Below, in pieces: positions 46,913 to 58,718 of a stretch of DNA of 64,000 nt. The stretch's first letter is position 1; every line of letters starts with the position of its first letter. The position numbers were made by a program, and so were the translations under genes. The notes under the pieces were generated by a model. It worked only from the letters and a program-made list of their open reading frames with translations, was not told the origin of the DNA and did not search any database. Source of the stretch: Neoscytalidium dimidiatum (Eukaryota > Ascomycota > Dothideomycetes > Botryosphaeriales > Botryosphaeriaceae); the NCBI GenBank assembly GCA_037367355.1, contig CM074699.1, forward strand, positions 2,356,001-2,420,000. Reading direction: 5' to 3'.

Positions 46913-48136
46913 AAGCTTTCTGGAGGAACGGGGTTCATTTCTCGAGCGAGCTGCAGGCTCGATTTAGGGACAGCTTAGGTCTGACGGAACATGCCTTTCT
47001 GTCAAGAAAGATGTGCTCTAAGAAGGATGCTTTCATATGGGTGAGCGACTTCCAGGACCGAATTCCCGATGGCATGGTACCGATTCAACAACAGCGATGG
47101 ACGAAAAGAGCTGTGCGAGCGCGGAGGCGAGAAAAGAGGCTGGATGGCGAGTTTGCGAGGTGCAGAGGCCAGCGTATCAGACCGCGTCAGGCATGTCCAC
47201 TGTATGCTTCTAGAAACGCTATTTTTGAATGAAGATCTCCCGCCGCCTGGCCAGGAGAGGCGCTGGATGCAGGATGAGGAAGGACGAGAATATGTAATAC
47301 AAGTCGTAGCACGCGACATCGCACAGCAGAAATAGAACAGTGCGCTGTACACAGCCGGCACAGCTGCCGGCACCGGTGTCAGCTTGCGCCGGGCTCCTGT
47401 AATTGGGCCAGATTATGGGTTATGCTGGTCTCCCATCTCAGCCCTCCGCTCTGTTAGGGAGATCTTGCAACGCTGTAGCAGCACTGGTGGAAGCACGGCC
47501 ACGCGCTGCCGTCCTGGCCGGGAGTGGTGCTGGGGGGGCTCTGTGGCCAGGCGGCCAGGAGAAGGGTGCGAGGCGAGGAAAACAACGGGCGCGTAGACGT
47601 CTCCTGGGGATCGTCGGCGCATGAGCGCGCGCGCGCGCGAGACACAGCCCGGAGCCGGATCACGGGGTCTGGCCCATGAAGGCGCGGTGGGCTGTGATTG
47701 GCGCGGCGCAGCGCTCTGGACGCAAAAAAACAGGCGGGCCAGCGTGGTCGCGGCTGCCTGGCTGGCTCTCGGAGCGGCAGCAAGGCGGCTGGAGATTTTT
47801 TTTTTTTTTGGTGGTGGTCGCATGTGCGTGTGGGTGCGTGGAGCGGAGTGGATGCGTGTGCGTGGGCGTGGGCGTGGGCGCTGGCACACTGGCGCCAGAT
47901 CTCGCTGGGCCGGGCGGTACGTAGGCGTGGGCGTGGGCAGTAGCCTCTCCTGCGCAGAGGCGCTCGCTGCTTGCGCGGGGCATTTCGAAAACGCTTGGCA
48001 AGCACTTAATCCACCGGCCCTCGTCCCGTCACTCTCCCCCAACACCATATCGCAAACCTACACAATCCTCCCTCCTTCCTCCATTCCACCCCCAGCGTCT
48101 CCCACCACCCGTACCACACCGTCTTTCACCGTCAAA
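46913..48136. other. Intergenic region and 14-3-3 promoter
   Basis: Holds a weak ORF candidate (47069-47335), a GC alternation near 47627-47640, a 14-base T run (47796-47809) and a gtgggc-rich stretch (about 47850-47880). The final 100 bases before the 14-3-3 ATG are strongly C/T-rich, typical of well-expressed fungal genes. Confidence 0.6.
47069..47335 (+). CDS. Weak candidate ORF, 88 aa
   Basis: ATG at 47069, stop TAG at 47333-47335. The C-terminal half, LLETLFLNEDLPPPGQERRW then MQDEEGREYVIQVV, is protein-like and acidic. No family recognised and an overlapping frame competes, so it may be chance or the last exon of an unseen gene. Confidence 0.25.
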   Translation: MAWYRFNNSDGRKELCERGGEKRGWMASLRGAEASVSDRVRHVHCMLLETLFLNEDLPPPGQERRWMQDEEGREYVIQVVARDIAQQK

Positions 48137-49496
48137 ATGGCCAACGAAGTAAGTCTGCCCTAGGCCTGCTCTCGCCGCCCCCTAATCGCGAGACCGCTGC
48201 CCGCCCCCCTCTGTTGCCCTCACCTTAGCTGCCGCAAGACGAACCTGTGCTGACCTGTCTGCCTCTGTCCAGCGTGAGAGGTACGCTCCCGCCGCGCCCG
48301 CAGGCCGCCGTCCCGTCCTTCTGACCCCATCTGCAGCAAAACTTTCCTCGCCCGCCTGTGCGAGCAGGCTGAGCGCTACGATGGTACGTCACGCACTCCT
48401 CCCCTCCTGGCTGCCGCTGGTCGCTGACGCTGTTGCCTCACAGAGATGGTCACGTACATGAAGGTCAGTCACCACGAGCATTGACAGTGAACGAGCTGAG
48501 CAGCTGACGCGCACCACAGGAAGTTGCGAAGGTATGCATGCCCTCGCCCGCGCTAGCAGAGCAATTGATGGCAACACGTGGTTAACGCAACAGCTTTCAC
48601 AGCTCGGCGGTGAGCTTACTGTGGATGAGCGCAACCTTCTGTCCGTCGCCTACAAGAACGTCGTCGGTACCCGCCGTGCGTCGTGGCGCATAATCTCGTC
48701 GATCGAGCAGAAGGAGGAGTCCAAGGGCTCTGACAAGCATGTCGGCACCATCCGCGAGTACCGCCAGAAGATCGAGACCGAGCTTGAGAAGGTCTGCCAG
48801 GATGTTCTCGATGTCCTCGATGAGTCCCTCATCCCCAAGGCCGAATCCGGCGAGTCCAAGGTCTTCTACCACAAGATGTACGTCCTCCGCTGTGCCCGCG
48901 TCCGCAGCCACGCGCCCCTGCCATCTGGCGCTGCCGCCGTCGCCGCCATCGAGGCAATTCACTGATTTGGTTCGGTTCAACAGGAAGGGTGACTACCACC
49001 GTTACCTCGCCGAGTTCGCATCGGGTGAGAAGCGCAAGGTCGCTGCTACCGCCGCGCACGAGGCTTACAAGGTTCGTCTGCCATGTGCCAGGCGGCCAGG
49101 GTCGTCATTGAAACGGCCACGGCTAACCGAGAATTCCAGACTGCCACGGACGTTGCCCAGACCGAGCTCACTCCCACGCACCCCATCCGCCTTGGTCTTG
49201 CGCTCAACTTCTCCGTCTTCTACTACGAGATCCTCAACTCGCCCGACCGTGCGTGCCACCTGGCCAAGCAGGCGTTCGATGACGCCATTGCCGAGCTCGA
49301 CTCGCTGTCAGAGGAGTCGTACCGTGACAGCACGCTCATCATGCAGCTTCTCCGCGACAACCTCACGCTCTGGACCTCTTCGGACGGCAACGAGCCCGAG
49401 CCTGCGTCCGAGGCGCCCAAGGCCGAGGACAAGCCGGCTGAGGAGGCGCCCAAGGCGGCTGAGACGAGCGAGGAGCAGCCGGCCGCGGCCTCCTAA
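48137..49496 (+). CDS. 14-3-3 protein
   Basis: Phosphoserine/threonine-binding dimeric adaptor. Eight exons: 48137-48148, 48273-48280, 48337-48383, 48444-48463, 48520-48531, 48603-48877, 48984-49071, 49140-49496. The 272-aa product begins [20 protein letters not shown]. Exons 1, 2, 4 and 5 are 12, 8, 20 and 12 nt, so the first 46 codons are cut by five introns. Family signatures are intact: [20 protein letters not shown] (phosphopeptide-binding basic patch) and [20 protein letters not shown] near the end. The tail is acidic and Ala/Glu/Pro-rich. The acceptor for exon 6 was set at the second CAG (48600-48602) because it gives [15 protein letters not shown] as in relatives; the first would insert LSQ. 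Orthologues are yeast Bmh1/2. Confidence 0.97.
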
Positions 49497-50523
49497 GCGG
49501 GGACGGATTCGGTGCGCGGAACAAGACATCTGAAGTTACTGCCGCGGCCTAATCTCCACGGCTCATCTGGTAAGACACAGTCTTTCTCGAGGGAACTGGA
49601 GCAAATGGGTTGGGGGCAGCAAGGGTGGCGTATAGTTGTCTGAGGATCGAATCATCATGGAAAGCGAAGAGTTATCGTGCTTGGTTCGGCTTCGGAACGG
49701 TGATCCTTTGATTGTCTTGTTTTCTCTTTTCCCTTTTTTCCCATGCCTCTGCTCTCTTTGAATCATCCTCCGAGTACACTAGCGATGCGTGATTCCTTAG
49801 GGATCGTATATCCCCGATTACCAATGATATCGACACGTCTGCTCAGACCACTGATGCCGCCTGGTGAGAATAGGGGTCGACGCTCAGACCCTTGGGATAA
49901 CACGATGAACGAGGCGTCTACTCGGGGCGTTGATGACGGCCCCCGCCTCAGGCCGCACACCGGGCACACTCGCATCGCGACGCGGGTCATGTGTGCAATC
50001 CATCAAGCGCATCAACCCCTTCTGCGAGCGATGGCGGAGGATGCGCGGCGGCAGCTGTACGTGGCGTGCTTTCATTCACGGATGTCACACCAGCGCGCGA
50101 GGATAGGAGCGGACAGGCGCGGACGCGCAGGACGCAGGCGTCCTATCGGAAATATGTACATGGGCGAAGGGAGAGTAGAGGGTTTGGCACCTCGCATGGG
50201 CGGCGTTCCGCAGGCTCTAACCCGCAACAAGCCAACTTTTACGTGGCCAGTAGAAGTGTGCGTCGGGGAAGCAAGCGCCTAGAAATGTTGGCGACACTTG
50301 CGTCCGGATGAGTGCTTCAACTGCCCATGGGAGGTAAAGGGTGAGTCTTGCGGGCTGCGCAGGGTTCTGCCGCTGCGTTCCGCCGCCGGCGTTTGCTGCG
50401 GGCGAACGCCGACGACTAAACCGCATCGGGGGAGCTGCTCTCGAAATTTTGGATTGCATCTCGTCGGCACAACGCTTTCTTCAGCCTACCACGTTTGCCC
50501 GTGCCCGCAGGTTTCCAGCAGCC
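49497..50523. other. Intergenic region, no gene recognised
   Basis: 14-3-3 3' UTR and ytm1 upstream region. A 179-codon plus frame (49743-50282) is Arg/Gly-rich and unconvincing. Includes one copy of the dispersed repeat (50288-50325). Confidence 0.6.
50288..50325. repeat. Second copy of a dispersed short repeat
   Basis: Matches 3012-3049 at about 30 of 38 positions in the same orientation, with a shared core gtccggatga. The first copy is the right part of the hairpin at 2975-3045. Confidence 0.6.
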
Positions 50524-52062
50524 ATGGCCGACCAGTCCAGTCAGGTGCGCATTCAACTGACCACCCGCCACCCGGACATCGCCATCCCCCAGAATCCAGG
50601 CGAGCTTCTCGTCTCGACATGTGAGCTCTCCTAGCCAGCCACGCGCGCATGCGACGCCATGCTAACCAGTCTCGAGCCAGCTCTCCGCCGCTATGCCCTG
50701 TCTACCCTTGTGAACGACCTCCTCGAAACTCCGAGACCTACTCCCTTCGAATTCCTCATTAACGGCCAATTTCTACGCACCTCGATTGATGAGTTTCTGA
50801 CCGCGAACGGCATTTCCGCAGAAAGCGTTCTCACGGTCGAGTATGTTCGCGCCCTAGTACCGCCACTACACGTCGCCTCTTTCGAGCATGATGACTGGGT
50901 CTCTGGTGTGGATGTTCTGTCTAGTCATTCGCAAGCAGCGGAGTGGAGCAACCAGACCGTGGTTGAGGGACAAGAGAGGATATTGTCTGCCTGCTACGAC
51001 GGTCTACTGCGCGTGTGGAACCCCTCCACATCGGAAATCATAGCAACGTCACCTGGAGTAGGCGGACATACCTCCTATGCAACATCTGCAAAATTTCTCT
51101 CCCCTACAAGCCTTGTCTCCGCAGGCGCAGACAGGACGATTCGCGTCTGGGAATACAACGAAGGCGACGCCGGGTCCCTGCCCTCCACCCGGCTCATTTC
51201 CCCAACATTAGAGCTCTACGGCCACAAGGCAAGTGTGGAAAGTATCTCTGTCCACGCACCTTCCTCTCGCATCCTCTCCGCGTCCGCAGACAACACTGTT
51301 GGCGTCTGGAGCACCACACCCATCAATGCCCCTGCCGCACCCGTGAATCTTCTCCCCAGCGCCTCCGCATATTCGAACAAGCGCCGGAAACTTGCTCCCA
51401 AAGAGCTTAAACAATTCCCCAGCGGACCAACTGCTCAGTGTGGACCCCTTCAACTTCTCACTGGCCACAATGCCCCAGCGTCAGCCGCCATCTTTGCGCC
51501 TACGGACCCGACCGTTGCCTACTCGACGTCCTGGGACCACACTTTGCGCACGTGGGATTTGCCAACGGGCACCTGCGTTGATACACGTACGACTGCGCAG
51601 TCTTTGCTTAGCTTGTGTGCTCTCTCAGAGCTACGATTATTGGCTGCTGGCACCAGTGCCCGCCACATCACACTCTTCGATCCCCGCGTAGACGCTCGTA
51701 CGGTTGCCGCACTTACCCTGCGAGGCCACTCGAACGCCGTCGTTGCACTAGCACCACGGCCGGGAGACGCATACGGATTAGTTAGTGGCAGCCACGATGG
51801 AACGTGCAGAATATGGGACGTCAGAAGCGTGAGCGCTGGTGTTAAGGCTGATGGTGACGCGGGAGGTGGACAGGTGGGCGAGCCTGTCTACAGGATCACC
51901 AGGGAGAGCATCGAGGGCGATAGCGAGAGGCGACCTGGAGGAGATGGGGTTAAAGTATTTGGCGTAGTATGGGATAAGGAAGTGGGAGTTGTGAGTGCTG
52001 GAGAAGATAAAAGAGTACAAGTCAACCGGGGAGAAGGGAATGTTCGTAGTGGAGAAGTATGA
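50524..52062 (+). CDS. ytm1: Ribosome biogenesis protein Ytm1 (WDR12)
   Basis: WD40 subunit of the Nop7-Erb1-Ytm1 (PeBoW) complex that matures 27S pre-rRNA and the 60S subunit in the nucleolus. Two exons (50524-50620, 50681-52062) encode 492 aa. The N-terminal NLE/ubiquitin-like domain (about 8-100) is the site that the Rea1 MIDAS binds to strip the complex: QVRIQLTTRHPDIAIPQNPG, LRRYALSTLVNDLLET, FLINGQFLRTSIDEFLTANG. A seven-blade propeller follows with clear WD ends (IRVWEYNEGD, VGVWSTT, LRTWDLPTG, CRIWDVRS). The intron acceptor was placed at 50680, because the earlier AG at 50669 shifts the frame. The C-terminus VVSAGEDKRVQVNRG is typical. Confidence 0.95.
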
Positions 52063-52932
52063 GAGGGCTGGAGATACGTGGAAACTTTTACACGTGTTAC
52101 AGTAGAAAGGGCAATTACGCATGGGAAATTGAAGCAGTCCGAATGCGTATGTTTTGAGCGTCGTACATTTTCGTCTGCATGATCACTCCAACTCTCTCCG
52201 ACTCATATATCAGGATACTATCGCAGTGTGTCTTGCTCTTGGGGAAATTGGCGTTGGAAAAGCAATACTCGACTTGCACTCGGTAGGCACCATTTGGGTC
52301 AGATTCGTTCTATGTATACCATTCAGGTTTACTTTCACTGCTCTTATATTCAACTTCGCCTTTCTCCTGCAGTGCTAGTGTAATCTACGACATAATATCC
52401 ACCAAACATCCGTGGTCTTCTACCTTGGTTAGCATGCGCTTGACAGGCGCAACATCTCTTCTAGAGCACGACTACGGGCTCTCGTTTCGGACTAACAAGG
52501 TGATCCACCAATCGAAATGGGATCAAGAAGTATGGCAAAGGCTCTAGGTGTGATATCAACATTCTGAGAAGTACTGTATTGGGTATAAATTCTTTGCAAA
52601 CCTTCTACGCCTTCCAGGACCAGGATTAAGAGTCATTTCCTTCCCTCCCATAACACATAAACTTCATCTTCCATCAAATTGTTTGACGTGTGGAAGTTCG
52701 CAGCTCCGCTGACACCCACCCAAAATCCAATTCTCAATCTACCACTGCTTTGTCTACCACTGCTTTGCCCCGTGGAGATATCAATTTTCTGCCGTGTTGC
52801 GCCGGACTCCGGGCATGTAGTACGGGAAGGGTTGCTTAACTCTTTCATATAAAACAAGTGTTCGCCGTTACCGTGTCTTCACATCCATCTTGAAACTAAT
52901 ATAGATGTCAATCGTCACGGTCACCTACATCC
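52063..52932. other. Convergent 3' region of ytm1 and trm112
   Basis: No gene recognised. Contains a 15-bp tandem duplication at 52738-52767. Confidence 0.6.
52738..52767. repeat. 15-bp tandem duplication
   Basis: tctaccactgctttg occurs twice in direct succession. Confidence 0.9.
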
Positions 52933-53428
52933 TCAGACTAGGTGGCTGGGGAGCAAGAAATTGGCGATCCCCTCCTTGACGGCGTACTCGTGCCCGCAGT
53001 TGGCGCAGACCAGCCTCCCCGACGCTATCGTCGTCTCGAGCAGTAGGTTGTGCAAATCCTTCAACATCTGATTCGGCTCCTCGATCTCATCTGCGGCATT
53101 CGCCGTCGCGATCCCGAGGGCTTCGGGCTCGGGCGCCGTCTCTGGGAGGTTGGGCAGGCCGAGCTGGTCACCATTATGTCAGCATTGACATGCCCTTTGG
53201 CGAGAAATAGTGGTTCTCGAAGGGAAGCAAATGTGTACATACCTCTGAAGCAAGCGTTCTTAGTGCCTCCCACTCCAGCCGCGGCAAGATGTTCCGGATG
53301 AACGGCGGGTTCAGGTCGGTTCCGACGACTTCAAGCTCGGCGTCGCGTGGATGGAGTGGAAAGGCAGCCGCACTGGACTTGCAGGCCTTACGCGCACAGG
53401 TAAGGAAGTTGAGTGTGAGAAGCTTCAT
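52933..53428 (-). CDS. trm112: Trm112, methyltransferase-activating zinc-ribbon protein
   Basis: Obligate partner of several methyltransferases acting on tRNA (Trm9, Trm11), 18S rRNA (Bud23) and the release factor eRF1 (Mtq2). Two exons (53243-53428, 52933-53163) give 138 aa, the family length. MKLLTLNFLTCARKACKSS carries zinc ligands C11 and C16; the second pair is in LVCANCGHEYAV near the end. The central helical insert runs LNPPFIRNILPRLEWEALRT. The C-terminus GIANFLLPSHLV is the conserved hydrophobic end that contacts partners. An upstream in-frame extension exists, but the conserved start at 53426-53428 is clear. Convergent with ytm1, another ribosome-assembly gene. Confidence 0.96.
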
Positions 53429-54131
53429 CTTCTCTTCGTCGTTCCCCAAATTGGTGCACTGGTAAGGTTGGGAAATGTCTGCGCTCACACTTTCGCTCGA
53501 CGTAACCTGAATCGCAAAGGTGGACAATGGTGAAGAACAGGGGGTGCAAGCTGTCGATAGGCGACTTCGGCGAGAAGTTTGCCTTTGTGCGTGGACGAAG
53601 ACTGAAGGACGACGGGTGATCAGCGGACGTACTTGAGGAATTTTTTTGGCTTGCCGCGAGTCAGCGAGCCCTTGGTTTTAAGCTTATCTCCCCGCATTAC
53701 GCTAGTGCATGTTTAGTCATCTGAAAATTCCACTATAGTCCAAGAATCGTTGAAACAGCAAAATTATCTTCGAATCACGTCTCGTGAGTAGTCAAGGCAG
53801 GTTTTCGAGCCATAGTTCTATCAATTTCAGCCGTCTGAGCTTCTGGTTCTATTTCACTTGCGCACACCCTGCATTATATTCGAGAGTGAGGGAAAAAGGC
53901 CCCAGTTTGTATCACCTTCAACAAGTCTGAACTCTTTAACTCTCATCTCGAATCCAGTGCATGAACTGCAGCTAAGGAACTTGAATCGAGATACGGTCGC
54001 ATTTACCATTGACCGACGTGAAGAGCCTGAGGATATCCTTTCTTTCCAGTCGAACCTCGCAACGCCAAAGTATGTCTCCTACCACGAACATTTGGCCGAA
54101 AGGGATGTCCTCATACGGCGCGACCCATCCT
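53429..54131. other. Intergenic region, no gene recognised
   Basis: Upstream of trm112 and downstream of the Rad60-like gene, both minus strand. A 134-codon plus frame (53858-54262) overlaps the last exon of the Rad60-like gene and is judged a shadow. Confidence 0.55.
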
Positions 54132-55612
54132 TTAATCGAAGTGCATCTCAAGCGCATCACCATCCTCGAAGTCATCAAGATCTGCCATGGTTCCACTGGG
54201 ACTCAGTCTTTCACCATCAAACAGTATGTATGGTCGTTTACTACCAGAAACCTCCAGTTTAATGAGGGATGACTTTGCAAGTTTTCCGAAAGTGGTGTCC
54301 TATCAGAGGTCAGTACTACAAAGTACAGGTTCTTATCAGGCAAAATGGTGGGGACGGTACCGGACCGCAGGTGAACTTCGCATCGCCAAAGGCCTTCGTC
54401 TTGATGATCACCCTGATCCTCTTCTGCTCTGGCTCCAGCTCAGGTACCAGTTCCAATTCCGGCTCAGGTTCAGGTTTAGGATCACGTTGCTGCCGCGCCT
54501 GCCGAAGGTCCTCCTCATATTCTTTCATTGTAACAGCTTCTAGAGTGACTTTGCCATCACTCTCATCCCAATCTGGATTATCCTTCATGTAAACATTACC
54601 AAAGTCATCAACTACCAGACCTAGACTTCTGCATGTTGCAACATCATACAACCGTCTTCCCTTAAACGTGAAGAAAACAGAATCTGTCACTTCTGGCTCG
54701 AAGCCTTGCCTTTGGCACCAAGCATGCCTCACTTCCTGAAGACGTTGGGAGAGTTTGCGTGTGACTATGAGCGGTCTCGTTCCCGGTATCCGTGAAGTGA
54801 TGAGTATCTGCACTGCCGGATCTGGTGGAGAGATTTGTAGTGGCGTACTGCTACCCCTTGTCGTGCCCGGGCTTGGTTCATGCTGGCTTCTTGCAGGCGA
54901 CCCTGGCGCAGCCTTTTGTTCGTTTGCAAGTCTCTGCTTGCGTCGCGTCTCTCGTATGATCTCCCTTATTTCCGGATCAGACTCGTCGATAGCGTCGTCG
55001 GCGTCTGCTGGAACAGACTCTGTGGCCTGCATCTCGCTTTCCTTCACTAGAGAGCTGCCATAATCCGAATCGCTATCACCAAGGTCAATCACCAGCGCTG
55101 ATTCGGAATCTGCTTTTTTCTCCTCCGCGGCGGCTTCGTAGCGTGCCGAGAGCGAATTGACGTTGGTGTGCAGCCGAGGCGAACGTGTGGAACGTAATCG
55201 CATGCAACTCTCAAGGGAAGACGCACTCCGGCTTCTGCAATATTCATGAGTATGTGCGAGCAGTTATATACTGCCCAAAAACTCACTTCTTGCCATCCTT
55301 CCGCGGAGCTGGTATCTCGTGCCCCACGCCGCTGTGAGGTTCATCATCATCAGCAACCTTCCGACGTTTACCCTGCCTGGCAGCTATGAGCTCTTTCATC
55401 CGAGCCTTTTCCTCCTGCTCTTGTTGTTTTTTCTTCCGCGCGTGCTCCTGCTCCTCCATAATAGCAGAAAACGTTTGCTTGGCCCCGTCAAACATGGCAA
55501 CTGGGTCGTCATCTTCGGTATTATCGCTCTTCTGCTTCCAAGATGGCTTCTTAAAAAATGAGCGCTTCTGTTTTGGTGGCGCGCTACTGGCGGCCGAAGC
55601 GCCGTCGGTCAT
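54132..55612 (-). CDS. Rad60/Esc2/NIP45-type protein with SUMO-like domains
   Basis: Genome-stability proteins of this type carry tandem SUMO-like domains that contact the SUMO machinery (Ubc9) and the Smc5/6 complex. Three exons (55287-55612, 54361-55234, 54132-54299) encode 455 aa. Residues 1-115 are polar and basic with an RSFFKKPSWKQK patch and a coiled-coil KKKQQEQEEKARMKELIAAR. An acidic stretch with an SUMO-interaction-like ALVIDLGDSDSD follows near 155. SUMO-like domain 1 (about 250-340: VQILITSRIPG, FFTFKGRRLYD) and domain 2 (about 375-455: RIRVIIKTKAFGDAKFTCGP, YILFDGERLSPSGTMADLDD) close the protein, which ends LEMHFD. The two introns restore both joins exactly. Divergent from lsm6. 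Confidence 0.82.
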
Positions 55613-55968
55613 GATATCCTCCAGCACAGCGCGTGGTTCAACTGCTGTCTGCGTAATGGGCGGAGTGTTTGAATCGCCGTTTAAGATCAGATGCTGAATA
55701 GTCTGACTTTGAAGGCGCACAAAGACGGCATTGCTTGCTCGAGCTGAGTGGAGGAGACAGGTGTAGGGAATGTGTCGAACGATGATGAGAGGACGCTTGA
55801 AAGTTGTCGGCGATTGTGCGCCGTGAAACGCCGATGGAATTCCGTTAACGCGCGCGGTCCCGTGAGCACCGAACCTAAACTATTTCACCTCCCCCAAACC
55901 AACCCACCCCCCAAACCAACACAAAACACAACAAGTTTTCTCACTGGCCTCGGAACTAAATTACAACC
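55613..55968. promoter_or_regulatory. Divergent promoter of lsm6 and the Rad60-like gene
   Basis: 356 bases between two divergent starts. The lsm6 side is C/A-rich (repeated ccaaacc/ccaacc near 55893-55922). No specific factor site assigned. Confidence 0.6.
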
Positions 55969-56332
55969 ATGGAGAACGGTGCTAGCGATGCAAAGGATCC
56001 CTCCGGGTTCCTCAGCGAGATCATCGGCGCCCCCGTCACAGTCAAGCTGAACTCCGGCGTCGTCTACAAAGGTGTGTATCCCGGCTTTGACCCACTTGGC
56101 CAGCTGTCAAAACGCCTGTGCTAATCGAGGACACAGGCGAACTCCAATCGGTGGACGGCTATATGAACATCGCTCTCGAGCAGACCAAAGAGTATGTCGA
56201 TGGCAAGCTGCGGAGAAATTACGGCGATGCTTTCGTCAGAGGCAACAATGGTACATTCCAGCCTGCCAATTTCCTGATATAGCTTACTCCTACTAAATCA
56301 TTGCAGTCATGTACATTTCTGCTGATCATTAA
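55969..56332 (+). CDS. lsm6: Sm-like protein Lsm6
   Basis: Subunit of the Lsm2-8 ring on U6 snRNA and the Lsm1-7 ring in mRNA decay. Three exons (55969-56071, 56137-56250, 56307-56332) give 80 aa. Sm1 motif: GAPVTVKLNSGVVYKGELQS then VDGYMNIAL; Sm2 motif: FVRGNNVMYISAD. Length, the GYMN loop and the short tail ending ADH fit Lsm6 rather than its paralogue SmF. The last exon codes for only eight residues after the splice. Confidence 0.95.
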
Positions 56333-58718
56333 ATGCGCGAGGGACTCGAAACATTGAAAAGCAAAGGATTACAGACCGAAACGAACGCCTCCAACATTTT
56401 GTTGCGCGTTGAAGCCTGCCCAGTATTTCAACACGAGAACATCTTTCTGTGACTTTTGAAACAGCCTCCGGTGTCTCTACAGGTATGCCACAAAGATAAC
56501 TACTGGGGTTTCTCCGGGTTAAGAAACGCTTAGGCCGAGGGACTGAGCTGGAGGTTGGCAAGTGCTTAGGTTTCGGACAAAGTACATGCCTCGTCTCAGT
56601 ACTGCAAAGAGTGCGAATAGATAATCGGATTATATCGATTGGTTCCTCTGCTTACTGAAATCAAGCTATTGCGATCGAAAACCTGAGTGCAACCTCCTTC
56701 CTTTGCTGGCTTTGTCTCAAAGACTTGTGGACTCCTCTCGCGTGGACAAACCCGCTTTAACGTTTTCGTGTCTCGGCTCAGAAACATGGCGCAGTCGCGT
56801 GTAACTCCTAATCACTTTCAATGTCATTTGGGTATCAGGGTCGAGATCGAGAAGTGTTCTGTGCGTAAAGAGTAAAGAAAGAAAGCCGACGCTAGTGAGT
56901 GACGGTGGGCATGCAACAGGCATACGACGGATGCTCGCCTGCGCACCTTTGAAGCGATTTCCTCCTCACCATCCACAGCCTTTCTCAGTATGCTGCTCTG
57001 GCTGACCTCTGCAGGGCACTTGTCAGGTTGCACAGTGGATCCGTGGACGCGCAACGTAAGTTCGGTACCATGGCCGACTCCTCAGGTTTCCACCTCCCCC
57101 CACTCAGGGCTGTTGTGCTAGTTATTCAAAACTTGCATTGGTCTATGAGGTTTTCCTGGCAGCAATTCTTCCTTGAATGCGCGCTGTTCTGCCCGCGCAT
57201 AAATTGAACCACAGTATAGACGATTAACGTTCCCGGTTGCTTGGCAACATGAAGTGCTTAATCTGACGAACGATATTCGTGCTTGGAGTGTACGAAGAAC
57301 AAACTGCCCGACAAGATATCAGAGCTTTGGAAGTGGACGGCGTCCGAACTTTACCGGTACATGCGAAATCGGCAACAATGGCACGATTTCCCTTGTCACG
57401 ATATGCGGAGCGATGTCTAATCTCGTATTGCATCAGTGGCAGCTTTTGCAAACCCGAAAGTGCGGCAACAATCCTTGGCCACCATGTTGCTCCCAGCTCG
57501 TTGGGGCCGAACAGTCAATGTCCCGCAACGAAAGGGCCTGAAAGAGTCATGCCAAAGAAAACTTCGAACGGGTTTTGAAATAGTGTTCCGAGTATTTGAC
57601 TCTGAGCGAGGGGCATTATTTTTTGGGGTTGCTCATGGAGGCCATCAAGGCACTCTACGTGATCTTAGTAGCGTTAAAATAGATAGACCACAATGTTATT
57701 TTTTTGCATCGAATTACGGTATCTACTCAAAGGTCTTCTCTTACCAGCAGATATTCTGAATACCGGATTGCATCGATTAGGGCGGAATATGAAACCCTGA
57801 GTTTGCGGGAAAGTGAAATGTACATGCCGGGGCAATGTATCCAATCTCATAAATATGAATGACTACTAGCTCTAGCAAGTTGTGGCACTACATATGTGCA
57901 TACCGAAATCAAGCAAATTCATCATAAGACATTGGTCACGAGCGATACTGCAGTTTCCGTCCTGAGTCGGACCTTCGACCAGTGGATGCAGGGCTGCTGG
58001 GCACGAGGTTGTCTCAAAACTCAGGGCGCTTGCTTCATCGAAAGCTGCAGCACAAAGAGCTCCGAAGCAGCTCCGAAGCGGCTCCCATGGTACAACATGA
58101 TGATTTGCAGAATCCCACTGAGAATCCGGTTAATGCAGTCGTTTCTATGGATATATTGCTGATCCGAGCGCTGGGGACTATGCCTTCGGCAGCAATGGTA
58201 ACACACAAAGCATGCCGCAGACCCACACCGCTCGACCTAGTCCCGGGATGGCAACGAGCTGAACGGCCTCTTCCGTAGGCAGTCCAGCACATTTTGGCCC
58301 TAGGCGAAGATAGATTGCAGAAAGGCTAGAGAATTGCCGAGCCAAATAGAACTATCCAGAATATACGCCTTAGCCGAATAACCGCCAACAAGCATCTCAG
58401 CCGATAAGATATTCGCCATGCGGGATACAGGGGCCTTGACTGTTTGAGACACAGCCGCATCATAAGATTGGGCAGAGTATCACAGAGATGTGATCTTAGT
58501 TCTGCAGGAGATAGTGATCAGGTTCCGGCGCGAGGCTTTCCACACCATGGCCTGTAGATCTGTCTTCCAAGGCCCGAGCCGCATCGTGCATATCGGGCGA
58601 TTGACGATCTATACGACACCTGGAAGGTATTGCGGCAATCCGGGGAGCCCACGATCTATGCATTGGACTTGGGCCGAGGCAGCCGGTGATGAGTCGTCGT
58701 GTACGTGGAGGGTGGCTG

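Noticed and set aside
53858..54262. 134-codon plus frame
   Set aside because: Begins without an ATG and overlaps the last exon of the Rad60-like gene, which has a precise family match.
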